Shown here in pieces: positions 1-8,392 of a stretch of DNA of 64,000 nt. Position 1 is the first letter of the stretch. The number at the start of each line of letters is the position of its first letter. The DNA is taken from the NCBI GenBank assembly GCA_014380365.1, contig JACMJZ010000001.1, forward strand, positions 1 to 64,000. Reading direction: 5' to 3'. This DNA comes from Pyrinomonadaceae bacterium. Lineage in GTDB: Bacteria > Acidobacteriota > Blastocatellia > Pyrinomonadales > Pyrinomonadaceae. Position numbers and translations under genes: made by a program. The notes beneath the pieces are model-generated. The model was not told the origin of the DNA. It ran no database searches and worked only from the letters and a program-made list of their open reading frames with translations.

Positions 1-2
1 AT

Positions 3-182
3 GGTCGTGCGCTGAACGTCAATGAAGCTAAGCCCCGCGAGAATCGCGGTGGTGGCGGCGGTCGTGGCTTTGGCGGCGGCGGCACTCGCGGTGGCGGCGG
101 TGGCTACGGTGGAAACCGTGGCGGCGGTGGCGGCTACGGCGGTGGTGGCGGCGGCGGCGGCAATCGCGAGCCCCGCTGGTAA
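3..182 (+). CDS. C-terminal part of a glycine-rich RNA-binding (RRM) protein, cut by the window start
   Basis: Reading frame 3 is open from the first base to the TAA at 180-182 and gives 59 residues. It opens with GRALNVNEAKPRENR, which matches the last strand of an RRM domain in small bacterial RNA-binding proteins (the 'R.L.VNEA.PR' ending). A tail made almost only of Gly, Arg and Tyr follows and ends in NREPRW. These proteins bind single-stranded RNA and often act in cold or RNA stress. The helicase downstream, on the same strand, fits an RNA-handling pair. The start lies outside the window. The long alanine-rich reading of the same DNA in frame 1 is an artefact of GGC/GGT repeats. Confidence 0.8.
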   Translation, partial: GRALNVNEAKPRENRGGGGGRGFGGGGTRGGGGGYGGNRGGGGGYGGGGGGGGNREPRW

Positions 183-379
183 GCACTGCTTAACGCAGAC
201 GAGCGTTGGCAGAAACGGCACGGTCCAAAAAGCCGCGCTACTGCCAACGCCCGTCAGCGTTGATTTCAGTCAAACCCATCCAATTTCTCGGAGCATTGCG
301 CGGAACTGGATATCACTTACGCCAACGGCGTACACCTCTCCGCAACAGCTCTGCGCGGACTACAAACTAAAAGGAACTT

Positions 380-1597
380 ATGAATTTTTCTCAATTGGGA
401 CTTGCACCCGCACAGGTGCGGAGTTGCGAGTCTCTCGGATACACCGAACCAACACCGATCCAGCTACAGGCGATTCCTGTAGTGCTAAGCGGCCAGGATC
501 TGATCGGCTGTGCTGAAACCGGCACAGGCAAAACCGCCGCATTCTTGTTACCCATCATTCAGAGGATTACTGAAAAAGCGAAACCGGGTGTTCGCGTTCT
601 CGTCCTCGCGCCAACGCGTGAGTTGGCATCACAGATTCAAAAGAACTACAACGAGTTGAATCGTGTAAAGAACAATCGCTGCGCGATCATCATTGGCGGC
701 GCAAGTGCCCGCACACAGATTTCCGATCTTCGTCGTGGCGTGGCAGTTGCCATAGCCACCCCGGGCCGTTTGCTCGATTTAGTAGAGCGCGGTGCGATTA
801 ACCTTGCTTTGATCGAGGTTCTCGTTTTAGACGAAGCCGACCGTATGTTGGACATGGGATTCTTGCCGGCGATTCGTCGCATTCTGGCGATGCTTCCGGC
901 AAAGAAGCAGACCCTGCTTTTTTCAGCCACGATGTCTTCGGACATTGAGAAGTTGGCGCGCACTACGATGAAAGAGCCGAAGCTGATTGAAGTCAGTCCG
1001 CGTGGCCAGGCTGCCACGATGGTAGAGCAGAGTGCCTACCCAGTAGCACAGGAATCGAAGACAGCATTGTTGCTGGACTTGCTCGAGCGTGAAAAGTTTG
1101 AGCGAGTGCTGGTCTTTACCCGCACCCGCCGAGGCGCCGAACGCCTGTCGCATATTCTTTCAGCCCGCGACCACAGCGTTAATCGGATTCATTCCGATCG
1201 CACACAGCCACAACGTGAAGCAGCCCTGCGCGCATTCCGCGATGGCCGCACCCGCGTACTCGTGGCCACGGACATTGCGGCACGCGGTTTGGACGTCGAC
1301 GCTGTTTCACACGTTATTAATTTCGACGTGCCGTCAGCACCCGAAGACTACGTGCATCGCATCGGTCGAACCGGAAGGGCAGGGAACACCGGACGTGCGA
1401 TCACGATCGTCACACCAGTGGATGAACTGTCCATGCGGGCGATTGAACGATTGACGGGTCAAGCTGTGGCGCGAGTCGTTCTACCAGGATTTGGTGGACG
1501 AAAGGTTGAGCCGACGACGAGCAAAGGCTTCGGCCGCGCCGTCCCACGCTCTGCGGTTTTCACGCGCTCCTTTCGACCACGACGCGCTAGCAGGTAA
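380..1597 (+). CDS. DEAD-box ATP-dependent RNA helicase, RhlE-like
   Basis: The 405-residue protein is a two-domain RNA helicase that unwinds short RNA duplexes with ATP. Visible motifs are the Q motif near residues 20-30 (GYTEPTPIQ), Walker A AETGTGKT at 45-52, PTREL at 78-82, TPGR at 127-130, DEAD at 151-154, SAT at 182-184, and HRIGRTGRAG in the second RecA domain. A basic, Arg-rich tail follows, as in RhlE proteins of ribosome assembly and cold adaptation. AAGGAAC just upstream serves the ATG at 380. The 197-base gap after the RRM gene holds no gene. It leaves room for a structured leader, as cold-shock helicase transcripts often have, but I see no defined element. Confidence 0.93.
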   Translation: MNFSQLGLAPAQVRSCESLGYTEPTPIQLQAIPVVLSGQDLIGCAETGTGKTAAFLLPIIQRITEKAKPGVRVLVLAPTRELASQIQKNYNELNRVKNNRCAIIIGGASARTQISDLRRGVAVAIATPGRLLDLVERGAINLALIEVLVLDEADRMLDMGFLPAIRRILAMLPAKKQTLLFSATMSSDIEKLARTTMKEPKLIEVSPRGQAATMVEQSAYPVAQESKTALLLDLLEREKFERVLVFTRTRRGAERLSHILSARDHSVNRIHSDRTQPQREAALRAFRDGRTRVLVATDIAARGLDVDAVSHVINFDVPSAPEDYVHRIGRTGRAGNTGRAITIVTPVDELSMRAIERLTGQAVARVVLPGFGGRKVEPTTSKGFGRAVPRSAVFTRSFRPRRASR

Positions 1598-1600
1598 AGC

Positions 1601-1670
1601 GACGGACGACGGATGACGGGCGACCGATGGTAGATTATATTACCTGCGGTCAACGGTCGTCCGTCATCGG
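1601..1670. repeat. Inverted intergenic repeat upstream of infA
   Basis: The space between the helicase and infA is built from GACGGACGAC and ACCGATG-like words on one side (1601-1630) and their near reverse complement, CGGTCGTCCGTC then ATCGGT (1654-1672), on the other. The same CGGTCGTCCGTC word recurs after infA at 2016-2027. This looks like a dispersed palindromic intergenic repeat. A hairpin in the transcript is possible, but no T-run marks it as a terminator. Confidence 0.55.
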
Positions 1671-1708
1671 TCTGTTCACTAGCTAACTACCTAACAAGGA
1701 GCAACTAT

Positions 1709-1930
1709 TTGGCAAGAGATGATTTGATTCCGGCGGAGGGCACTATCATAGATAAGCAGCCCAACGCATTTTTCAAAGTCCAACTCGACAACACCGAACA
1801 CGTGGTGCTGGCAGCGATTTCCGGCAAGATGCGAAAAAATCGAATTCGCATTCTTGTTGGTGACCGCGTAAGCGTTGAGATGTCGCCTTACGACCTCTCA
1901 AGAGGCCGCATCACCTATCGGTACAAGTAA
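1709..1930 (+). CDS. infA: Translation initiation factor IF-1
   Basis: The 73-residue protein is a single OB-fold S1-type domain. It carries the family signatures [34 protein letters not shown] and the ending [14 protein letters not shown]-1 binds the ribosomal A site on the 30S subunit and helps IF-2 and IF-3 select the initiator tRNA. The start is TTG at 1709, chosen because AAGGAG lies 7 bases upstream (1696-1701) and the family begins M-A-(R/K)-(D/E)-D. In many bacteria infA sits with ribosomal protein genes. Here it stands alone between repeat-rich spacers, as in species with a second or relocated copy. Confidence 0.95.
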   Translation: MARDDLIPAEGTIIDKQPNAFFKVQLDNTEHVVLAAISGKMRKNRIRILVGDRVSVEMSPYDLSRGRITYRYK

Positions 1931-1989
1931 AACCGACCGCAGACGGCAGACCGGCGACCGGAGCTAGCCTTAGCCTGCGAATATCGTCG

Positions 1990-2027
1990 GTCGACGGTCG
2001 ACGGTCGACGGTCCTCGGTCGTCCGTC
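1990..2027. repeat. Short tandem TCGACGG repeat downstream of infA
   Basis: About three copies of an 8-base unit (TCGACGGT) stand in a row from 1991, followed by CGGTCGTCCGTC at 2016-2027. That word also occurs before infA at 1654-1665. The block fills the gap between convergent infA and rqcH. I see no T-run and so do not call a terminator. Confidence 0.55.
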
Positions 2028-2031
2028 CTGT

Positions 2032-3483
2032 TTACAACCGTTCCATCGTTTCGCCAGGTTCAACAGTAATCGACTTAAAGCTCGACATGCGCACGAGTCC
2101 TGGCGCCGCGCCTTTGGGTTTTGAAATAAACTTCCGGCGCGTGTAATGAACGGTAACCCTTGAGTCCTTACTTGCCTGACTAAATTTTGCCGCAAGCTGT
2201 GCTGCCTCGATTATCGTTTGGTGTGGGACTTCATCTCGCTTTGAATTGCGCACGATCACGTGCGAGCCAGGATAGTCGCCCGCATGCAGCCACAGATCGT
2301 TTGGCCGCGCCACTTTGAAGGTCAGTTGATCGTTATCGCGTGCTGATCTGCCCACCACCACTTCATACCCATCAGACGAACGGTAGCGCCGCATGCCTGG
2401 AAGGGCCGCCGCCCCAGCCTGTTTACCACTTGGTTTTCCTCCGCGTGATGGCGCCGTCTTTTTCGGTTCGGCAAACTCGGCGAGGGCTTCCAGGTTGCGG
2501 CGTTCGATAGCCTCTTCGAGCCGCGCGAGTTTTCCCTCAAGCTGGATCACCTCCTTATCAGTTTGCACCAGCCTCGATCCGATCTCTTCAATGGCCCGTT
2601 TGGCCTTGCCGTAGCGTGAAAACGACTCGCTGGCCGCCTCTTGTAAGGAAGCATTCTCGTCAATTTCTATCTCGATGATGGGTGAGCCTTCAGCGTAGTA
2701 GTCCTTGAGTCGCACGCTGTTGCCCTCGCGCTCTGCATTGGAAATGTTTGCGAGGAGAAGGTCACCCAGACGCTTGTGTTCGTCCGGCCGACCGTGCGCC
2801 ACAAGATCCTTCTGCAAGTTCATTTTTAGTTTTCGCCGCCTGCTGATCTCTTTTCGCAGTTTAGCTTCGAGATTCGCTGCCAGAGAAAAAAAGTACTGTT
2901 CAGCCTCAAGCTGGCGATAGTGTTCATCAGCGGCAGCGGAAACCGTTGCGAAGTTTCCTTGCTTAATTTCGGGCTCCTCGGAGACGGTTTTCGTCTGGCG
3001 ATGTGGGGGGCGATAGATGTCTCTTATCAATTGCCCCTCGCCTCGCGGCGCTCGGAACGCGTGGGTAATCAGAGACGCCGAGTCCAGTAGGAAAAGGTTA
3101 GCCGAACGGCCGGTTAGTTGGACAACGAAGGTTCGCGCGTGAGATTCACCTATCTCATCCGTCACGGAAAAAGCCAGCTGCATAATGCGCTCGTCTTCAT
3201 CCTTGGCGACAGACAGCAGTTGGCCGCCGCCAAAGTTGGCACGCAGCGCTTGGGTAAACGGCGAAGGAGGTATCGACATTTTCTCCAACTCGCGGGAGTT
3301 TCGCTTGATTAGGTAAATGCGAGGTGCTGACGGATCAATACTGATGAAGACATATCCAGCATTCTTGAGACCAAAGTCGATCGCCAGTGAAGTTGCTGAG
3401 AACTGGAAGAGTTTACCAAGAAAGCGACCGCGCAAAAGGCTGTCCAGTTCGACGGCGATAGCTTGAAGGGTCTGTTGATGCAT
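2032..3483 (-). CDS. rqcH: RqcH-like NFACT protein of ribosome quality control
   Basis: The 483-residue protein has the NFACT family layout. An N-terminal domain (about 1-160) carries the NFACT signatures LDSLLRGRFLGK and AFRAPRGEGQ, a charged coiled coil spans about 190-330, and a C-terminal NFACT-R domain covers about 365-480 with NDLWLHAGDYPGSHV and VHYTRRKFISKPKG. RqcH binds stalled 50S subunits carrying peptidyl-tRNA and recruits tRNA-Ala to add C-terminal alanine tails for degradation. It is somewhat shorter than the roughly 570-residue Bacillus protein. Older annotations call the family fibronectin-binding protein A. The gene lies after the RDD gene on the same strand, but a terminator separates the two, so it should have its own promoter. 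Confidence 0.9.
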   Translation of the reverse strand: MHQQTLQAIAVELDSLLRGRFLGKLFQFSATSLAIDFGLKNAGYVFISIDPSAPRIYLIKRNSRELEKMSIPPSPFTQALRANFGGGQLLSVAKDEDERIMQLAFSVTDEIGESHARTFVVQLTGRSANLFLLDSASLITHAFRAPRGEGQLIRDIYRPPHRQTKTVSEEPEIKQGNFATVSAAADEHYRQLEAEQYFFSLAANLEAKLRKEISRRRKLKMNLQKDLVAHGRPDEHKRLGDLLLANISNAEREGNSVRLKDYYAEGSPIIEIEIDENASLQEAASESFSRYGKAKRAIEEIGSRLVQTDKEVIQLEGKLARLEEAIERRNLEALAEFAEPKKTAPSRGGKPSGKQAGAAALPGMRRYRSSDGYEVVVGRSARDNDQLTFKVARPNDLWLHAGDYPGSHVIVRNSKRDEVPHQTIIEAAQLAAKFSQASKDSRVTVHYTRRKFISKPKGAAPGLVRMSSFKSITVEPGETMERL

Positions 3484-3510
3484 GCTCCGAGCTTTCTCGC
3501 TTGATCATCC

Positions 3511-3551
3511 CGAAAAACAAAAAGGCCCTGCTCTGGCTACAGAGCAGAGCC
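3511..3551 (-). terminator. Rho-independent terminator of the RDD gene
   Basis: On the minus strand, GGCTCTGCTCTG pairs with CAGAGCAGGGCC (one G-U pair) around a short loop, followed at once by TTTTTGTTTTT. It lies 22 bases after the stop codon of the RDD-domain gene and 28 bases before the rqcH start. Confidence 0.85.
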
Positions 3552-3572
3552 GGCGCGCGCTCGCGAGGCCGA

Positions 3573-4763
3573 TTAGATTCGAACAACTTCGGTGCGGGTA
3601 AAACGATCGTGGGCCGTACGCTTGTCCCGGTCGATGAACGTATACATTAGTGGGATGCCGGTGGACGCAACTGACAAAATGTAAACCAGCGCGCGCCCGG
3701 CTGATTGGCTGCCGGTGGGAAGCATTCTGGTGCGCGCGTCGATAACGCGCAACGAGAAAAGTTTCATACCCAACGACTGCCCGGTCAAAGCTGTGCAAAT
3801 CGTGGAATATAGAAAGGCCACAACAATAAAGGTGATAACCGCTAAAACGAGCGCGCTTCGGTCATGCCACGCCAAATCGGTTAGTCCTGACAACGCCAGC
3901 GGCACCCAGGAGAGCACGCCCACGACAACCAAATCGATCACAGATGAGAAGATGCGCAAATGTATCGGCGCGACATTCTTCGAGCAGTCGTCCACAGTTG
4001 TGGACGTCGGAATCGTGTCGAGGTAGTTAAGGGCAGGATCGTTTGGATCTCCTCCTATCAAACGCTTTGGCTTTGGCGTAGCACGGGAAGACTCCTCTTC
4101 AAAAGGCGCGACCTCGAGAATAGGAGCGTCCGCGGGCAACGGCAGGGGATTGGGCACCACAGCCAGATTGTGCACCCTTTCTGGCGCCACGCTTTTTTGC
4201 GGTTCCGCTGCAGACCCCGGAAGTGAATTAGGTCCAACCTCGCCGGCGATGGCGGATACTTCCGAAGTAAAGTCCGGTTGCTCAGCATAGGCAACAGCAG
4301 TAGCCCCTCCGAAATTTGTGTAGCTGCCGGCCGAATGCGCGGGAACGTGGGCGCGTTCAATTCGTGCCAAAGCCGCCACAACAAGGGGATTCAAAGGTGA
4401 AACTTCGGCTTGAGGAAGAAGTTCGAGCAGCGGGGTTTTCGCCCCATCCTCACCGGATGCAGTTTCACTGCCTCCGTTTTCCTGAGCAGTTTCTCGCAAT
4501 CGTCGCTCCTGCACTTCCCTCACACGTTCGCCCAGTTCTTTCCGCCATTGGGGCACTGAGTTCTTTGCGCCCGGAAACTCAATTAATGATCGAGTTTGCC
4601 TGGACTGGCTGATTGGCGAAGGAGTTGCGGCTGCGACAGCGGTGGTTTGGTTAGAAAGGAGTCGCTGGGAAGGGTCAACGGAGCTTTTGTGCCGGAACGC
4701 ACCACATTCTGGGCACTTCATCGAGCGTTTCTTACTAATCGCGCCGCACGAGGGACATTGCAT
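3573..4763 (-). CDS. Zinc-ribbon and RDD-family membrane protein
   Basis: The protein has an N-terminal zinc ribbon (CPSC ... CPEC within the first 25 residues), a long low-complexity linker, and a C-terminal RDD domain with three predicted membrane segments. The RDD part holds the Arg/Asp signatures (LRIFSSVIDL, GQSLGMKLFSLRVID, DKRTAHDRF). RDD proteins sit in the inner membrane; some act in ion or solute transport, but most have no assigned substrate. I chose the ATG at 4763, giving 396 residues, because GGAGG lies about 10 bases upstream (4773-4777). The in-frame start 11 codons earlier has no such site. A strong terminator follows the gene. Confidence 0.8.
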   Translation of the reverse strand: MQCPSCGAISKKRSMKCPECGAFRHKSSVDPSQRLLSNQTTAVAAATPSPISQSRQTRSLIEFPGAKNSVPQWRKELGERVREVQERRLRETAQENGGSETASGEDGAKTPLLELLPQAEVSPLNPLVVAALARIERAHVPAHSAGSYTNFGGATAVAYAEQPDFTSEVSAIAGEVGPNSLPGSAAEPQKSVAPERVHNLAVVPNPLPLPADAPILEVAPFEEESSRATPKPKRLIGGDPNDPALNYLDTIPTSTTVDDCSKNVAPIHLRIFSSVIDLVVVGVLSWVPLALSGLTDLAWHDRSALVLAVITFIVVAFLYSTICTALTGQSLGMKLFSLRVIDARTRMLPTGSQSAGRALVYILSVASTGIPLMYTFIDRDKRTAHDRFTRTEVVRI

Positions 4764-4961
4764 ACTAAGCTGCCTCCGAAAGGGGACGGTTTGCATCAGC
4801 TAGAGCTCTGAGACTTCGAAATCGCGATCCAGCTCCTGCGCAATCGGGCCGCATGGTATCAGGAACTACTTTAAGTGGTCAATCAGAAAATATAAGAGGC
4901 GTTAGAGTTGCCTCGTTGGGGAAGCTGGTGAGAAGTTATCCGGATCCTGTGGAAAACTTTA

Positions 4962-5339
4962 TTAGAGAGGGGTGCGGCCCCCGAATCCGGCGTCCAGGTC
5001 GTGCCACCACTCAAGTTCATCGCCTTCGCCCAGCTGCCAACACAGCAACACGACGCGGCCGTCCCGGAGAGAAGGGAAATCGATAAGACCGCGATCAAAA
5101 TCCTTCAATTGGACGCCCAGACCCTCAAGTTCAGCCATCTCGACGGTGAAGTCGGTCAAAATGTTCGCGTAAGCCACACCGCTGGCCATACCGCCGCCAC
5201 CGAGCTCAGCGCCTTCAGCCGCTAGTTTGGCCACGTCTCGGTAAGTGCCCAGTCGCCCGCGGGAGCGCTGGATCCTACGAAGGATTTGACGCACCGCCGG
5301 TAGCAACGCATTTGCTTCTTCTACGGTAAACAGCTTCAT
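4962..5339 (-). CDS. DUF2203 family protein
   Basis: The 125-residue acidic protein begins MKLFTVEEANALLP and contains CWQLGEGDELEWWHDLDAGF near its C-terminus. Both are the conserved ends of the DUF2203 family. The family is small, soluble and of unknown function, and its members often sit beside housekeeping genes. I chose the ATG at 5339 because family members start with this MK(L/Y)FT motif. A TTG 12 codons upstream is possible but adds unconserved residues. No clear ribosome binding site is visible for either. The 165-base gap to the RDD gene start holds nothing I recognise. Confidence 0.8.
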   Translation of the reverse strand: MKLFTVEEANALLPAVRQILRRIQRSRGRLGTYRDVAKLAAEGAELGGGGMASGVAYANILTDFTVEMAELEGLGVQLKDFDRGLIDFPSLRDGRVVLLCWQLGEGDELEWWHDLDAGFGGRTPL

Positions 5340-5462
5340 ATTCGGTTCTAAAGGCGGGCCGGGGCAGTAGCTCAACCGTCAGGGAGGGAGTCGCCGGCAT
5401 CCCACTAACGCCCTTCCTAACGGTGAGGTTACTGGCCCGCAATGCTTCCGGACTACTTCGAA

Positions 5463-6191
5463 TTAATGCTCGTCCAGAATGCGCACCAACTCTGCTGTGT
5501 TCATCTCGTCGGCGTCCGACTCAATGTTTGTTTCAACCACTACGACTCGCATGCCCGCTGGAAATCCTTCGGCAACAGGTTCCTGCATCTCGATATGTTC
5601 ATGGAGATACTGCGTGGGTTGTTGTCCGTGCATCTCGCGCTCATCGTAACGTGGGCCATGCATCTCCTTGCGAACCCGATCCGCGATCTCGCCCAAATCA
5701 ATGAAGTAGTCGGCAACGTCTATCAGCTTCGGCGCAGTGTTTGAACGAAATCCTGCGACTTCCACGCGACAGCCTTTGTAAGCGACAGCGTTTACCGCGT
5801 AGACGAAGTCTTCGTCGCCTGACACCAGGACCGCGGTGTCGTAGCGACCTGCGAGCGACAGCATGTCAACGGCTATCTCCACATCGAGATTTGCTTTCCG
5901 CGTTCCATCGTAAAATGTCTTCAACTCTTTTTGAATTACACGAAAGCCATTGCGGCGCATCCAGAGGAGAAATCCCTGCTGTCGTTCAGCACCCACGTCG
6001 ACGCCCGTGTAGAAAAACGCACGGAGCAATCGCCCATCTCCGAGTAACACTCTAAGAAGTTTGTTGTAGTCGATGTCGATGTTATGGAACCGCGCGGCGT
6101 GAAAGAGATTGTTACCATCGATGAAAACGGCCACCCTTCCACGGTGCCCTAGTTGCCACGAAACATTATTTGCAGGATCAAAATTGTTCAT
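5463..6191 (-). CDS. NYN-domain (LabA/DUF88-like) putative ribonuclease
   Basis: The protein is 242 residues long. An NYN/PIN-like fold fills about residues 15-170: VAVFIDGNNLFHAA holds the first catalytic Asp, ANLDVEIAVDMLSLA the middle acidic residues, and AVLVSGDEDFVYAVNA the final Asp pair. NYN domains share the metal-dependent active site of PIN nucleases and are thought to cut RNA, though many remain uncharacterised. The C-terminal 70 residues are acidic and not recognisable to me. GGAG lies about 12 bases before the ATG at 6191. The gene stands alone on its strand. Confidence 0.85.
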   Translation of the reverse strand: MNNFDPANNVSWQLGHRGRVAVFIDGNNLFHAARFHNIDIDYNKLLRVLLGDGRLLRAFFYTGVDVGAERQQGFLLWMRRNGFRVIQKELKTFYDGTRKANLDVEIAVDMLSLAGRYDTAVLVSGDEDFVYAVNAVAYKGCRVEVAGFRSNTAPKLIDVADYFIDLGEIADRVRKEMHGPRYDEREMHGQQPTQYLHEHIEMQEPVAEGFPAGMRVVVVETNIESDADEMNTAELVRILDEH

Positions 6192-6305
6192 CTATAGACC
6201 GCTCCAATAAGTTGTTTATGTCTTTCTAGCATGCTTTTTTGTCTCTGATTGGTCAAGCAGACCAAAAGGGGAGAGTGAGTTGAATCCGGCGGGACCCGGC
6301 GACAG

Positions 6306-7196
6306 CTATTTAACTTCGATCACTTCGCCGGTGATTGCGTCCAAGTAGGCAAGTCTGAAAGGAGCGTTGCTGAGTTCGATTTCCCAGGCCAGGCGAAACT
6401 CCAGGGCATCGGCCCGAGTCTTCGACGGCTGGACATGCGTGACTAGTTCACGTGGAGTTAACTGGGTGCTTGCCGGCAGTCGAAAGGTTGGCTTACCTGC
6501 TGCCGGATCTGAAGAGGGCAGGTCGTTCTCGCGTAGTTTCTTTGTCGCATCCTCGGCTGTCAATCGGGCGCTGACACCGCCGCCGGCGCCGAGACCGCGC
6601 AGAGCACTTCTAAGTTTATCGGCATCAGGGAGGCAGGTGCTGGAGATGCTGAGAATTCGGCGGTCGGCGGCAAAGCGAATCTGCAGTTTGCCGTAGTTGC
6701 CCCGGATGGGAAATCGGAAAGGGCGCTGCTCGTAGTTTGCCACGCTCGTCCCATCCGGTTGCACTAGATGATCGACGAGCGAAAGCCTGGCTGGCTCGGA
6801 GCCGATGATCTCACGCCAGTCTCTGATGAATCGTCGCAGCGACTCCCTGGTTTCTTCCTCGTTCATCACCGCATCCGCGCCAACCTTCGGAAGATAAACG
6901 CCACCACCACCATTCGCCGGCAAACTCTGAATCGTTGCGGTTATGGGGCTAAGATTGGGTTCAATGGATTCCAGACTGCGAGCTGGCGCGGTCGATTGCC
7001 GGAGTCTGTTAAGAGCGCCTTGTGCGGTTTCTCTTCGCGCGCTGTCTTCGGCCAGCAACACGGGATATGGCGGCTCGCTGCCCCGAGGCCCAGTCGGACT
7101 TGTGGGTTGTAGAGGCGCACAACTTGCGATCACGAGCGCGAGAGTAATCGCTAACAGAAAGAGGAGAAGTGTTTGGCTGCCTTTATCAGTCGTCAT
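6306..7196 (-). CDS. Putative lipoprotein with FTP/PepSY-like domains
   Basis: The 296-residue protein begins with a basic segment, a hydrophobic stretch and a lipobox (VIASC at about residues 22-26), so it should be a membrane-anchored lipoprotein. The middle part (NYEQRPFRFPIRGNYGKLQ) resembles the fungalysin/thermolysin propeptide fold. The last residues (LAYLDAITGEVIEV) match the end of PepSY-type domains. In proteases such domains inhibit or chaperone the enzyme, but no peptidase domain is present here. Function is therefore unknown. A lone inhibitor or structural envelope protein is possible. Confidence 0.65.
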   Translation of the reverse strand: MTTDKGSQTLLLFLLAITLALVIASCAPLQPTSPTGPRGSEPPYPVLLAEDSARRETAQGALNRLRQSTAPARSLESIEPNLSPITATIQSLPANGGGGVYLPKVGADAVMNEEETRESLRRFIRDWREIIGSEPARLSLVDHLVQPDGTSVANYEQRPFRFPIRGNYGKLQIRFAADRRILSISSTCLPDADKLRSALRGLGAGGGVSARLTAEDATKKLRENDLPSSDPAAGKPTFRLPASTQLTPRELVTHVQPSKTRADALEFRLAWEIELSNAPFRLAYLDAITGEVIEVK

Positions 7197-7276
7197 TAGT
7201 TGGCACCCCTCGTAGTTAAATATACTTCCGCGACAGGAACCCTATCCATCGTATAATCGCCGCCTCCAGGGAGGGT

Positions 7277-8392
7277 TTGTTGCACGACGATCACAAAAAC
7301 GCGAACGAAAAAGTTTCGTTTTCACTGCCCGCAGCTGATGGCCCAATGAACACCGAGCCCAAGCCATTTGCGCCCGATCAGATGATCCGGTGCGAAGAAT
7401 GCTTGCGAGCCAACGGTCCCACAAGAGTCAACTGCCTCTATTGCGGCGCGCCGCTCCCTTTCAATGAAACGTTAGTCAACCTGCAAAAGCCCGCGTTGAG
7501 GCCATTGGAAAAATGGGAGCAGGGATATAACAACATCCTTTTGCCTTCGTCCGCAAACCATCTGCCGCATGGTCCGCACCGGGTCAATTCTCCTCGGTTC
7601 AACCTCAGCGAGGCCGACATCGCAGAAGCCGCCGGTCTTCTTAAACTAACTGCCGACGACTTTGCGCGAATTCTGTCGCTTGGGCTACCGCTGCCACTTG
7701 CCCGGGCGTCAACCATGGACGAAGCCTCATTGGTTCAACGACGGCTCAGCCGCTTGAGAGTCGACACTGTGATCGTGTCGGATGTAGACCTCGGAGTTGT
7801 CGAGACACCGCCTGTCAGAGTTCGTGCCATCGTAGTCGAACCCGCCGGCTTCATCGCTTATCAAACGCCGGAGGCCACAGGGATTAACATTGCGTGGTCG
7901 AGCCTGGTGTTGGCCGTAGTCGGCCGGCTAGTCGTCAGGCGGGTCGAATTGAGGGAACAAAAAACCACGCGTGCTGAAAATCGCATTCTCGATGCGAACG
8001 AATTTTTTACTGATGAATTCGCGCTGGAGTTTTACACGCAGGCTCAAGCAACGCCCTATCGCATCAACGCGAACAGCTTTGATTTCTCCTGCCTTGGCGC
8101 AAGGAAGAGCCTGGTTGCGGGGGAAAACCTGGTGGCGCTGGTTGAGTTGTTTCGCGAACACGCTCCGCAACTTGAACGCGACGATTCATATAACTCCGCA
8201 AGGAAGGCGCTGGAGGCGGTGTGGCCATCCGAGCGACAAAACGAGGCAGGCGGTTGGCGACGGGATCGTCCGGGGAAATACAGCATCGGCAGCGCCACCG
8301 AGATAAGTAACGAGATGCAGTTTTTGCGCTACTCACGCTTGCGCCATTACTTTGGGTTCAGGTCCATGGATGGAAAAGATGAAGACGCGTAG
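7277..8392 (+). CDS. Conserved zinc-ribbon protein of unknown function
   Basis: The 371-residue protein has one zinc ribbon near residues 39-57 (CEEC ... CLYC) and no membrane segment. The rest, rich in hydrophobic strands around 150-230 (VDTVIVSDVDLGVV, VRVRAIVVEPAGFIAY), is not a fold I can name. The start is probably TTG at 7277 or 7280, because AGGGAGGG lies just upstream (7268-7275). The first ATG, 23 codons in, has no ribosome binding site. The 3' end overlaps the methyltransferase gene in another frame, which suggests coupled translation. Confidence 0.7.
   Translation: MLHDDHKNANEKVSFSLPAADGPMNTEPKPFAPDQMIRCEECLRANGPTRVNCLYCGAPLPFNETLVNLQKPALRPLEKWEQGYNNILLPSSANHLPHGPHRVNSPRFNLSEADIAEAAGLLKLTADDFARILSLGLPLPLARASTMDEASLVQRRLSRLRVDTVIVSDVDLGVVETPPVRVRAIVVEPAGFIAYQTPEATGINIAWSSLVLAVVGRLVVRRVELREQKTTRAENRILDANEFFTDEFALEFYTQAQATPYRINANSFDFSCLGARKSLVAGENLVALVELFREHAPQLERDDSYNSARKALEAVWPSERQNEAGGWRRDRPGKYSIGSATEISNEMQFLRYSRLRHYFGFRSMDGKDEDA

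Noticed and set aside
22-516. A 164-codon alanine-rich reading frame over the first 500 bases
   Set aside because: It is the wrong frame of the GGC/GGT-rich tail of the RRM protein and then runs into the helicase start. Composition and context show it is not a gene.
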